A stretch of DNA of 64,000 nt, taken from GCA-958296115 sp965222445. Lineage in GTDB: Bacteria > Chloroflexota > Dehalococcoidia > Lucifugimonadales > CAJWER01. Position 1 is the first letter of the stretch. Every line of letters begins with the position of its first letter. The position numbers and the translations under genes are program-made. Below the pieces are notes generated by a model. It had not been told where the DNA came from. It did not search any database and saw nothing but the letters and a program-made list of their open reading frames with translations. Where the stretch lies: the NCBI GenBank assembly GCA_965222445.1, contig CBDCTY010000002.1, positions 620,001-684,000 on the forward strand, in the 5' to 3' direction. This document shows, piece by piece, positions 26,031 to 33,356 of the stretch.

Positions 26031-27701
26031 TCAGGTCGAGCCATCGATCACCACGTCCAGGAGGGCCGGCTTGCCCAGGTCGAGCGCCTCTTTCACCGCC
26101 GGGCCCACGTCGACCGGGTCCTCTACCCTGCGAGCGTGCACTCCCATGCCGCGGGCGATCTCGGAGAAGCCCGGCCTCAGCGGGAAGTCCATGCCCATGT
26201 ACCGGCTCACTGGGGTCTCCTCCTTCATGATGTGAGTCTTGTACAGGTTCATGTTGAGCTTCAGGACCCGGTAGGTCGAGTTGTTGCAGACGATGTAGAC
26301 GACCGGAAGATTCTCGTTGGCCGCAGTCCACAGCCCCTGGACCGTCATCATCGCGCTCCCGTCGCCGTCCACGGCGATCACGGGCCGGTCCGGGTTGGCC
26401 AGCTTCACCCCGAGGGCGCCGCCCATCCCCCAGCCAAGCGCGCCGCCGCGGCCGCCGTACACGTCGCCTGGCTCGTCGAAGTCGAACGAGTCCAGGAGCG
26501 CCGCGCCCGAGGTCACGGCGTCGTTGATGATGATCGCGTCTTCAGGGGCGACAGCCGCGACCTCTGCCATCATGCGCTCGGCGGACATGGGGCTTACGTC
26601 CCACCTGGCCTTCAGCCTCCGCAAGGCGGCGTCGCGGCCTGCGTTCTTCCGTTCGGCCACCTCCGCCGCCCTGCCCTTCGCGGTCTCCCTCTCAGACCCC
26701 GACATCGTGCCGTCCAGTGCGTCCGCCAGGGCGGCCAGGCCGGTCTTCGGGTCGGCTATCAGCCCTACGTCCGTCGGCAGTGACGTACCCACGCCTGCGG
26801 AGTCGACGTCCAGGTGCAGCAGCTTCGCGTCCGGGTGGAAGAACCGCAGCGCCGGCTCCGAGAACATGTAGTACCCCGACATCATCTTGCCCACGGCGAG
26901 CACGACGTCAGCCCTGCCCACGGTGTCTGCCGCCTCCGGGAAGCCCAGCCTGACGCCTCCCAGGTACTGTGGGTGCGACGATGGGAAATTCATCTCGGAA
27001 TAGGACGCCGAGTAGACTGGCGCGCCGATCAACTCCGCCACACGCACTGCCTCGGCGCTCGCGCCGGACTGCGCTACACGGTCCCCGACGACGATGGCTG
27101 GGCTATGCGCCCCCGCAAGTATCCGCGCAGCGTCCTCAACCGCCTGCGCGTCCGGGCCCGTCCTGAAGTAGCCCCTGGGCGAGGGGTATATGTCCATCTC
27201 GCCCTCGTCATCTAGGGAGTTGGCCGAGAAGGCTACGAATGTCGGCCCGGTGGGCGGCGTCTTGGCCTCGTTGAAGGCCCGGCGCATTAGAGTGGGTATC
27301 TGCTCTGGGTGGGTCGCTTCTGCGGTGAACTTGGTGAACAGTCGGACCATCCCGGCTAGGTCGGTCCGCCCGCGTGCTAACTCCCGTATGTCCAGATTGC
27401 CGGCGCTGAGCACCAGGGGCGTGCCGCCCTCCCTGGCGTTGTGCAGCAGGCTGATTCCGTTGGCTAGGCCCGTCTCGATGTGGAGGTTGATGAAGGCGGG
27501 CTTGCCGGAGGCCCGCGCGTAGCCGTCGGCCATACCCATCGCGACGCCCTCCTGGAGCACGAGCTTGTACTCCAACTCCGGATGCGCCTCCAACTCATCC
27601 ATGATGGCGGTCTCGCTGGTACCCGGGTTGCCGAAGACGTACTCTACTCCCTCGGCCTTCAGCATCTCCATCAACGCCCGCTTGCCCGTCATCCTTGCCA
27701 T
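26031..27701 (-). CDS. Thiamine diphosphate-dependent enzyme (acetolactate synthase / benzoylformate decarboxylase family)
   Basis: The 556-residue protein has the three-domain ThDP layout: a pyrimidine-binding domain with VFGNPGTSE and the catalytic Glu in LVLQEGVAMGMADGYARA, a central domain, and the cofactor motif GDGSAMMTVQG...NN (about residues 425-460). GNPG at the N terminus resembles benzoylformate decarboxylase more than acetolactate synthase. No FAD-linked or small regulatory subunit gene is adjacent, which argues against a branched-chain role. The substrate is probably a 2-oxo acid, by inference. Confidence 0.87.
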   Translation of the reverse strand: MARMTGKRALMEMLKAEGVEYVFGNPGTSETAIMDELEAHPELEYKLVLQEGVAMGMADGYARASGKPAFINLHIETGLANGISLLHNAREGGTPLVLSAGNLDIRELARGRTDLAGMVRLFTKFTAEATHPEQIPTLMRRAFNEAKTPPTGPTFVAFSANSLDDEGEMDIYPSPRGYFRTGPDAQAVEDAARILAGAHSPAIVVGDRVAQSGASAEAVRVAELIGAPVYSASYSEMNFPSSHPQYLGGVRLGFPEAADTVGRADVVLAVGKMMSGYYMFSEPALRFFHPDAKLLHLDVDSAGVGTSLPTDVGLIADPKTGLAALADALDGTMSGSERETAKGRAAEVAERKNAGRDAALRRLKARWDVSPMSAERMMAEVAAVAPEDAIIINDAVTSGAALLDSFDFDEPGDVYGGRGGALGWGMGGALGVKLANPDRPVIAVDGDGSAMMTVQGLWTAANENLPVVYIVCNNSTYRVLKLNMNLYKTHIMKEETPVSRYMGMDFPLRPGFSEIARGMGVHARRVEDPVDVGPAVKEALDLGKPALLDVVIDGST

Positions 27702-27797
27702 GTGTATGCCCTGTCCGCCCTAAGTGATAGCCTGCCCCGCCGCAGCTATTCTAACACCCAGTTGGCTAAGCCGCGCCAAATCGCCGCGCGGCGCGTC

Positions 27798-27929
27798 GGG
27801 GCACGGCAGGGCCTTTCCAAAGTCCGTTCGTGGTGAGCCTGTCGAACCACAATTGGGGCCTTCGACAAGCTCAGGCCGAACGGCAAGGTACGACCCTATC
27901 TCAACAATGGAAAGGCCCTGGGGGCACGG
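27798..27929. mobile_element. MITE family C copy with 9-bp target site duplication
   Basis: The core 27807-27920 (114 bp) has perfect 13-bp terminal inverted repeats, CAGGGCCTTTCCA and TGGAAAGGCCCTG. The direct repeat GGGGCACGG flanks it at 27798-27806 and 27921-27929. Inside are CCTGTCGAACCACAATTGG and TTCGACAAGCTCAGG, parts of a common palindromic unit. It matches the copy at 6360-6519. The remaining bases to 27997 hold a TATAAT at 27961-27966 that may serve the RAM gene. Confidence 0.92.
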
Positions 27930-27997
27930 GTTGGGAGTGTCGGCGAACACCTCAGCACTATATAATGGGACGAAAACCAAGGCCCATGAGGTGATTC

Positions 27998-28231
27998 GTG
28001 GTACGTGCGTACGTGTTGATCGAGGTGTCCGCGGGTCGTTCGCAGGAGCTTGTGAGTGCGCTGTCGAAGCTGGAAGGCGTACGGAGCGTGGCCCGGGTCA
28101 CCGGCCCCTACGACGTCATAGCGGAGGTTGGGGCGGACAGCGTCGAGTCTATCGTGGACATAGTGGAGCTGGAGATTCACTCGATGCAGGGCGTCACGCG
28201 CACGACCACGTGCGCCTGCATGGCCGGCTAG
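27998..28231 (+). CDS. Stand-alone Lrp/AsnC ligand-binding (RAM) domain protein
   Basis: The 77-residue protein is a single RAM domain (AYVLIEVSAGRSQELVSALSKLEGV, GPYDVIAEV, TTTCACMAG) without the helix-turn-helix of Lrp regulators. Such proteins form ring-shaped multimers that bind amino acids or small effectors; a regulatory role is inferred. GTG start with AGGTGA upstream, and a TATAAT about 32 bases before it. The stop overlaps the convergent plsY stop in CTAG. Confidence 0.88.
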   Translation: MVRAYVLIEVSAGRSQELVSALSKLEGVRSVARVTGPYDVIAEVGADSVESIVDIVELEIHSMQGVTRTTTCACMAG

Positions 28232-28932
28232 CTCGACCGGGAGCCCGTATTGTCGGGCGCCCCCTGCACCTCGTCGATATCTTCGGCCTCCACGCTCCCC
28301 CGGCGGCGCCTATGCCCGTTAATCGCGTGGGCGAGGACCAGGGCGGATACACCGCCGAGACCCAGAGCCGTCGCCGGGTCCCCTTCGTCGACGACACCCA
28401 TCACAACCACCGACTGGCCGTCGCGGGCCACATTCAGCACGACTAGCGTGGCGTATCCGAACACGATGCCTAGCAGGGAAGTATATGGGAGCCTCTGGCC
28501 GCCCAGCGACACTACCATCGCGACGGCTATCGATATTACGCCGAACACGGGGAAGAGCGCGACAATCGCTCCCCCGAGAGTCGACAGACCATCCCCGCCT
28601 CGGAACCGGGTGAAGATCGAACGCCAGTGGCCAAGCACAGCCGCGCCCGCCGGGAGAACGAGCAGGGGAGCCTCGACCTCAGGAGCCTCGACCCCAAGGT
28701 ACTTGGCGACAATAACGGCGAGGGCGCCCTTGGCCATGTCTCCCAGGAGCACCAGGACGGCCGGCACCCGGCCGACGTTGCGCATTACGTTGGATGCGCC
28801 CGGCAACCCGGTCCCCACCTCGAAGATGTCGACACCCGCCCGGCGGCTCAGCAATGCCGCTATAGGAAGGGAACCAAGCAGGTAGCCTATAACGATGGCC
28901 ATCAGCGTGGCCAAAAGGATTGAGCCACTCAC
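28228..28932 (-). CDS. plsY: Acyl-phosphate:glycerol-3-phosphate acyltransferase PlsY-like
   Basis: This membrane enzyme makes lysophosphatidic acid, the first step of phospholipid synthesis. The 234-residue protein has about six membrane helices. Family motifs appear in diverged form: LLGSLPIAALLSR, GTGLPGASNVMRNVGR (family GSGNPGATNV) and GHWRSIFTRFRGGDGLST (family GHxxPVFxxFKGGKGVAT). The Lys to Asp change in the third motif is unusual. The GTG at 28932 was chosen: GGAGG is 9 bases upstream, and the longer ATG at 28965 lies inside the promoter -10. Confidence 0.82.
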   Translation of the reverse strand: MSGSILLATLMAIVIGYLLGSLPIAALLSRRAGVDIFEVGTGLPGASNVMRNVGRVPAVLVLLGDMAKGALAVIVAKYLGVEAPEVEAPLLVLPAGAAVLGHWRSIFTRFRGGDGLSTLGGAIVALFPVFGVISIAVAMVVSLGGQRLPYTSLLGIVFGYATLVVLNVARDGQSVVVMGVVDEGDPATALGLGGVSALVLAHAINGHRRRRGSVEAEDIDEVQGAPDNTGSRSS

Positions 28933-28963
28933 GCGGGATGTCCTCCGTCGACACTCTTGCGCC

Positions 28964-28969
28964 ATTATA
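28964..28969 (-). promoter_or_regulatory. -10 element of the plsY promoter
   Basis: TATAAT on the minus strand, 32 bases before the GTG start. The -35 region (TGGCGT at 17 bases) is poor. The position rules out the upstream ATG as translation start. Confidence 0.5.
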
Positions 28970-29011
28970 GCGACGCTTCTTGTACGACGCCACAGCTACA
29001 CGACCGATCTT

Positions 29012-29122
29012 ATACCATTTCGTTTTGAGCGCGCCGTAAAGCCGTCATTCCCGCGAAGAGCCTGCCCCGTACTCGATACGGGGCGGGAACCCACTCCCTG
29101 GCCGCACATATACGGCGGCATC
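29012..29122. repeat. Type A dispersed element, right end replaced
   Basis: It begins ATACCATTTCGTTTTGAGC, contains the central hairpin with the 24-bp insert, and runs to TATACGGCGGCATC. It then breaks off into another repeat family instead of ending TTGGTAT. It is the first of four repeat units packed between 29012 and 29490. Confidence 0.85.
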
Positions 29123-29135
29123 CCAAATCCCCCAC

Positions 29136-29250
29136 CTCCGTCATTCCCGCGAAGAGCCTGCCCCCGAGAAGTCGGGGGCGGGAACCCATCCCCGGCAAGG
29201 TGCACAGCCATAGCCTCAGAGGCAGTCCGTCACGCCGCCCGTCCAAATTA
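29136..29250. repeat. Repeat of the 'CGTCATTCCCGCG...AACCCATCCCCGG' family
   Basis: It holds CGTCATTCCCGCGAAGAGC with an inner CCCCCGAGAAGTCGGGGG hairpin, then CCCATCCCCGGCAAGGTGC, and ends CACGCCGCCCGTCCAAATTA. A clear relative lies at 44246-44375. It is joined directly to the type A fragment on its left and the type B element on its right. Confidence 0.7.
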
Positions 29251-29375
29251 TACCAATTCGTTTTGACTACGCCGCCAATTCAAATCGTAGGGGCGGGTTT
29301 GAAACCCGCCCTCCCTGTCCGTCGCGGCTGCTGACCCAATTACGCATATATGGCCCTGTCACGGCAATTTGGTAT
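29250..29375. repeat. Type B dispersed element (126 bp)
   Basis: It shares the ends of type A (ATACCAATTCG... and ...TTGGTAT) and its exact 126-bp length. The core, however, is the palindrome GTAGGGGCGGGTTTGAAACC with CGCC completing the arm, not the CATTCCCGCG hairpin. A second full copy is at 57026-57151, and degenerate pieces occur at 59448-59655. Confidence 0.85.
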
Positions 29376-29377
29376 TT

Positions 29378-29490
29378 ATACCAATTTATTTTGAGCGCGC
29401 CGTAAAGCCGTCATTCCCGCGAAGAGCCTGCCCCGTACTCGATACGGGGCGGGAACCCACTCCCTGGCCGCACATATACGGCGGCATCAC
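29378..29490. repeat. Type A dispersed element, long form, right end replaced
   Basis: It starts ATACCAATTTATTTTGAGC two bases after the type B element ends, and runs through the long-form core to GGCGGCATCAC. It then continues as GCCGCCCGTCCAAATTAGG, as in the repeat at 29136-29250, instead of the usual TTGGTAT end. Confidence 0.85.
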
Positions 29491-29809
29491 GCCGCCCGTC
29501 CAAATTAGGTGGTGGATCTGGGTCGCCTGCGGCTCCAGGCGCTCGACGGCCTTGACAAGATTCTCAGGCGCTTTCATGGATTGATGCCCTTGCCGGCTTC
29601 CCTACAACTGCTCCAGTCCCTCCCAATGCCGATAATCCCCCGATCCTGGGAATCCTGCTTCGGCCATTCCCCTCTTCCCCATAATCCTCCTCCCTGTGCC
29701 CGGCGCCTGTCCTGAGCCCGTCCTGAGCTTGTCGAAGGGCCTGCCGAAGGACGTCCTCTGCGGTGAATTTTCCCCCTCCCCCCTTGACACGCCTGATATA
29801 CTGGAACAT
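29491..29809. other. Non-coding stretch before the repeat-motif protein gene
   Basis: The stretch holds the tail of the repeat cluster (AGGTGGTGGATCTGGG, also seen in altered form near 44348) and a CCTGAGCTTGTCGAAGG unit at about 29724-29740. A TTGACA at 29784-29789 has no good -10 at standard spacing. No gene is credible. Confidence 0.6.
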
Positions 29810-31102
29810 ATGAGCGTGGCAACACAACAGAAGAGACCGCCCACCATGGCGGAAATCGTCCGCGAGGTCACCGACGATGGACGCCTCATCGCCGAGTTCT
29901 ACCTCGGCGTCGCCGACGGCAGCCTCGAGGGCTTCGAGGACCGCCACCGCATGTCTGCCGCCAGGCGACTCGACAAGATCGCCCCCGGACTCGTCGCCAG
30001 GTACCTGCAGAAGTACTACAACGCCCAGTGCCGCCCTTCGTACCGTGGCACCAGCGTGCTCCCCGTGCGCCGCTCCCCCATAAGGTCCAGGCCGCCCGAG
30101 CGAAGCGACGACGTCTCCCGCGGACCCAACCCCTTCCGGCGCAGGCTCCAGCAGCTCGTCCGCGAGGAGACCGGCGACGGCAGAGCCATCGTCTACTTCA
30201 TGGCCGGCGTCATGCACGGCACACTCCTGGGCTTCAAGCCCCACCACCGCATGGAAGCCGCCAAAGAGCTATCCGGCTACATCACCAACGACAACACCCC
30301 CGTCGTTCCTGCGAAGGCAGAGCCTGCCCCGTACTCGATTCGGGGAACCCAGAGGGGCGGCGCGGGGCGTGGCTCCCATCCCAACCCCGCTCACCCCGAG
30401 CCCGGCTCCCTATCCGTCGTTCCTGAGCAGCCGGAAACCCAGAAGGACGGCACGGGGCATCACACCGTCGTTCCCGAGAAGTCGGAAACCCAGAAGGACG
30501 GCACGGGGCATCACACCGCCGTTCCCGAGAAGTCGGGAACCCATCCCGTCCCCTCGGCCGAAACGCCCTCGGTCTCCACTAGAAACCCAGAACCAGAAAC
30601 CAAGAACCCTCCCTCTGCGCCCTCAGCGGTGAACCCAAAACCAAAAACCAGGAACTTCCCACCCATCACCATCGAGGAAATCGAACGGGCCAACTACGAC
30701 TCGCGCCACATAACCCGCTGCAAGTTCGCACGCGATGAGATCACCGGCGCCGTCTACGCCTTCGACGAGCAGGGCCCGTTCGAGGTGGACGAGGACGGAG
30801 TCTCTCATTACATCTCCCCCGACCTCATTGTGGGCCACGGAAACGCCTACCAGACGTTCGACGACACCGACCTCGAGGACAGGCTCGCCCGCAAGAGGTC
30901 TGGCATGAGATTGATCGTAGGGCCGCCCCACGAATCGCCCCGGGCCTCCACCAAAAACTCAAAACCGGAAACTGGAAACTCTCCCCAGCTCACCCCCACC
31001 GAGCGCAGGATCAGGGAAAAACTCAAGGAGCACTGGTACGGACCGGACCCCTCGGCAGCACCCCTGGACTCCATGCACCCCGGCCGCTCACCCCCCTGGT
31101 AA
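29810..31102 (+). CDS. Unrecognised protein with two GFxxxHRM motifs and a repeat-derived linker
   Basis: The 430-residue protein has two related segments at about residues 13-57 and 108-155. Both follow the pattern T.DGR.I..F..GV..G.L.GF..HRM.AA..L. A low-complexity Pro/Thr/Gly linker (about 164-285) is encoded by palindromic repeat DNA, including a 51-bp tandem repeat. A compact C-terminal part follows (PPITIEEIERANYDSRHITRCKF..., about 284-370). The double-segment N terminus recalls uncharacterised proteins of uncultured Chloroflexi; no function can be given. ATG 29846 is an alternative start. It is bordered by repeats on both sides. Confidence 0.7.
   Translation: MSVATQQKRPPTMAEIVREVTDDGRLIAEFYLGVADGSLEGFEDRHRMSAARRLDKIAPGLVARYLQKYYNAQCRPSYRGTSVLPVRRSPIRSRPPERSDDVSRGPNPFRRRLQQLVREETGDGRAIVYFMAGVMHGTLLGFKPHHRMEAAKELSGYITNDNTPVVPAKAEPAPYSIRGTQRGGAGRGSHPNPAHPEPGSLSVVPEQPETQKDGTGHHTVVPEKSETQKDGTGHHTAVPEKSGTHPVPSAETPSVSTRNPEPETKNPPSAPSAVNPKPKTRNFPPITIEEIERANYDSRHITRCKFARDEITGAVYAFDEQGPFEVDEDGVSHYISPDLIVGHGNAYQTFDDTDLEDRLARKRSGMRLIVGPPHESPRASTKNSKPETGNSPQLTPTERRIREKLKEHWYGPDPSAAPLDSMHPGRSPPW
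30415..30550 (+). repeat. 51-bp tandem repeat inside a coding region
   Basis: Units start at 30415, 30466 and 30517 (the last partial). Each opens CGTCGTTCC(C/T)GAG and includes AAACCCAGAAGGACGGCACG. The reading frame is kept, giving a 17-residue unit VVPEKSETQKDGTGHHT. The opening CGTCGTTCCCGAGAAGTCGG resembles the core of the dispersed palindromic repeats outside genes. A type A-like core with the CCCCGTACTCGATTCGGGG hairpin lies just upstream at 30301-30351. Confidence 0.85.
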
Positions 31103-31129
31103 GAAGCCCGGACATTACAACTCAAAGTA

Positions 31130-31255
31130 ATACCAATTTATTTTGAGTGCGCCGTAAAGCCGTCATTCCCGCGAAGAGCCTGCCCCGTACTCGATACGGG
31201 GCGGGAACCCACTCCCTGGCCGCACATATACGGCGTAGTCACAATGAATTGGTAT
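31130..31255. repeat. Type A dispersed element, long form (126 bp)
   Basis: Intact from ATACCAA to TTGGTAT with the 24-bp core insert. The right arm has diverged (ACGGCGTAGTCACAATGAA). It sits between the repeat-motif protein gene and the Gfo/Idh gene. Confidence 0.9.
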
Positions 31256-31370
31256 TACTACGACTGTTGCTGATACGCCGGGGCCGCGCCCAAGCGAGCG
31301 CAAGCGAGATTGTGCCGACCTCCCACGGCGGGTATAGTGTGCGGCACAGAATCTAAGAGCGGGGGCAAGA

Positions 31371-32402
31371 ATGGGAACTGACGGCAAGCTGAGAGCAGGA
31401 GTGATCGGGGCGCGACTGGGCGCCAGCCACGCGTACGCCTACGCGAATTCGCCGGAGTACGATCTGGCTGCGGTATGCGATCTGATGCCGCAGACCATCG
31501 ACGAGATGTGGGAGCGTGCGAGGCTGGACAGGGACTCGGTCGCAACATACGGCCACTACCAGGAGATGCTGGAGGCCGAGGACCTGGACGTCGTGAGCGT
31601 GACTGTGCCAGACCACCTCCACGCCGACCCGGTCTGCGACGCATCCAACGCCGGCGTCAAGGGCGTCTTCTGCGAAAAGCCGCTCACTGTCAACCTGGAG
31701 GACGCGGATCGGATCGTGGATACGGTCGAGCGGAACGGCACCAAGATGTCGGTGGACCACACGCGGAGCTTCGTCCCGAACTACCAGGCAGCCAGGGAGT
31801 CGATCCGCAGCGGGGACCTCGGCGGTCTAACGCGGATCGTGGCGCACATGGGAGGCCACCGCTCGATGCTGTTCAGGAACGGCACGCACACAGTCGACCT
31901 GATCAGCTTCTTCGCCGACGCCAGCCCCGTGTGGGTCATCGCGGCGCACGAGCGCGGCTTCGAGGACTACGGGATCGTGTACAAGGGCGAGGGCGGCAAG
32001 GACCCCGCGCTGGACCCCGGCTCCACTCTGATAATCGAATACGACAACGGCGTCAGGGCGATCCTGAACTCGGCCAAGATGACTCCGGCCTTCGGCGAGA
32101 TCGACCTGCAAGGCCCCAAGGGCAGGATTAGGCTGGACGACTCCTCGTCGGCCCGCTGGCTAGCTGAAGAGGTGGAGGGACAGCTCACCCCCGATCCCAC
32201 CTTCGACCATCCGGGCTATCCCGAGTTCTTCGGAGACGCACTGGTACCGGCAGTGCGGGAGCTGGCCGCGATGGTGACGAGCGGCGCCGTGAGCAGCTCG
32301 CCGCCGCAGCGGGCCCGCGATACCCTGGAGATCATGCTGGCGGCGCTGCTCTCCCAGGACAGCGGCAACACGAGGGTCGAATTGCCACTGCCGAGAGACT
32401 GA
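31371..32402 (+). CDS. Gfo/Idh/MocA family oxidoreductase
   Basis: This NAD(P)-dependent sugar or polyol dehydrogenase-type protein has 343 residues. The N-terminal Rossmann fold opens KLRAGVIGARLGASHA, where the glycine loop is unusual (GARLGA). The conserved CEKPLTVNLEDADRIV carries the catalytic Lys-Pro. The C-terminal domain contains MGGHRSMLFRNGTHTVDLI with the substrate-side His. The substrate is unknown. A GCGGGGG stretch precedes the ATG. It is convergent with fmt. Confidence 0.9.
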   Translation: MGTDGKLRAGVIGARLGASHAYAYANSPEYDLAAVCDLMPQTIDEMWERARLDRDSVATYGHYQEMLEAEDLDVVSVTVPDHLHADPVCDASNAGVKGVFCEKPLTVNLEDADRIVDTVERNGTKMSVDHTRSFVPNYQAARESIRSGDLGGLTRIVAHMGGHRSMLFRNGTHTVDLISFFADASPVWVIAAHERGFEDYGIVYKGEGGKDPALDPGSTLIIEYDNGVRAILNSAKMTPAFGEIDLQGPKGRIRLDDSSSARWLAEEVEGQLTPDPTFDHPGYPEFFGDALVPAVRELAAMVTSGAVSSSPPQRARDTLEIMLAALLSQDSGNTRVELPLPRD

Positions 32403-32420
32403 GGGCTCAGTCCGCCGCCA

Positions 32421-33356
32421 TCAGGAATCGAGCGTAGCGCCGAGTATCGAGCCGTTGCCCTGGAGAAAGTCCCGGGAGCCAGCCGGACGTCGCCCTTCCA
32501 GTTGCAGGCGGGCCACCCTGAGCGTGCCCCGGCCGGTCGAGATGTCTATCCGGTCGCCGGCAGCCGACTCGATGACCGTGCCTGGGCAGTCAGCGACGGC
32601 ACGCTCGTCGGGAGATGCGTCGAGTACCTTGAGCATCTTGCCGCCCCAGTAGGTGTAAGCGCCCGGCCACGGTGCGTAGCCGCGGATCCGGCGGGCGATC
32701 TGGTCGGCGCTCATCTTCCAGTCGATCCGCCCGTCAGCCCTGGTCAACAGCTTGGTGATCGTTGCGCGCGACTCGTCCTGCGGCCGCGCCTGGATGCGGC
32801 CCTCCACCCAGTCCGGCAGGACTTCCACGAGCAGCCCCGCCCCCATCTCGAACAACCTCGCCGTCAGCGTCTCGGCCGTCTCGGACTCCTCGGTAGGGGT
32901 CTGACGCTGGGCCAGCACGGGGCCTGAGTCCACGCCCTCATCCATCTGCATGATCGTGACACCCGTGGTCGTCTCTCCCTCGACAATGGCCGTCGATACA
33001 GGAGAAGGGCCGCGGAGCCGCGGCAGGAGAGAGGGGTGGACATTCAGGCACGAATAGCGCGGCAGGTCGAGCACGGCCCTGGGCAGGAAGAGCCCGTAGG
33101 CGGCAACCACGATCACGTCGGGAGCCAGCGCCGCCATCTCCCGCTGCAGGTCGCGCGATTTCAGGGACGGCGGCTGGTGGACCGGAAGGCCCATCGCGGC
33201 CGCTGCCGCCTTGACGGGCGTCGGCGACGTCCTCCTCCCCCTGCCCGACGGCCTGTCGGGCCTGCTGTAGACCGCGGCCACCTCATACCCGGCTGAGACG
33301 AGCGCCTCAAGAACCGGAACGGCAAAGACAGGCGTGCCCATAAAGACCACCCTCAA
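32421..33356 (-). CDS. fmt: Methionyl-tRNA formyltransferase
   Basis: It formylates initiator Met-tRNA. The 311-residue protein has VFMGTPVFAVPVL at the N terminus. The catalytic Asn-His pair lies in CLNVHPSLLPRLRGPSP and the Asp in MDEGVDSGPVL. A C-terminal OB-like domain (DWKMSADQIARRIRGYAPWPGAYTYW) follows. The TTG start at 33356 has GGAGG six bases upstream and overlaps the stop of the preceding gene as TTGA. def is not beside it, unlike in many bacteria. Confidence 0.95.
   Translation of the reverse strand: MRVVFMGTPVFAVPVLEALVSAGYEVAAVYSRPDRPSGRGRRTSPTPVKAAAAAMGLPVHQPPSLKSRDLQREMAALAPDVIVVAAYGLFLPRAVLDLPRYSCLNVHPSLLPRLRGPSPVSTAIVEGETTTGVTIMQMDEGVDSGPVLAQRQTPTEESETAETLTARLFEMGAGLLVEVLPDWVEGRIQARPQDESRATITKLLTRADGRIDWKMSADQIARRIRGYAPWPGAYTYWGGKMLKVLDASPDERAVADCPGTVIESAAGDRIDISTGRGTLRVARLQLEGRRPAGSRDFLQGNGSILGATLDS

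Noticed and set aside
28933..28965. Longer start for plsY
   Set aside because: The ATG lies within the TATAAT region. The GTG at 28932 has GGAGG nine bases upstream and gives the usual protein start.
29012..29600. Short open frames containing PRACPVLDTGREPTPW-type peptides
   Set aside because: They recur wherever the type A repeat occurs and reflect its sequence, not a gene.
30415..30550. CRISPR-like array
   Set aside because: The 51-bp units are directly adjacent with no variable spacers and are part of a reading frame.
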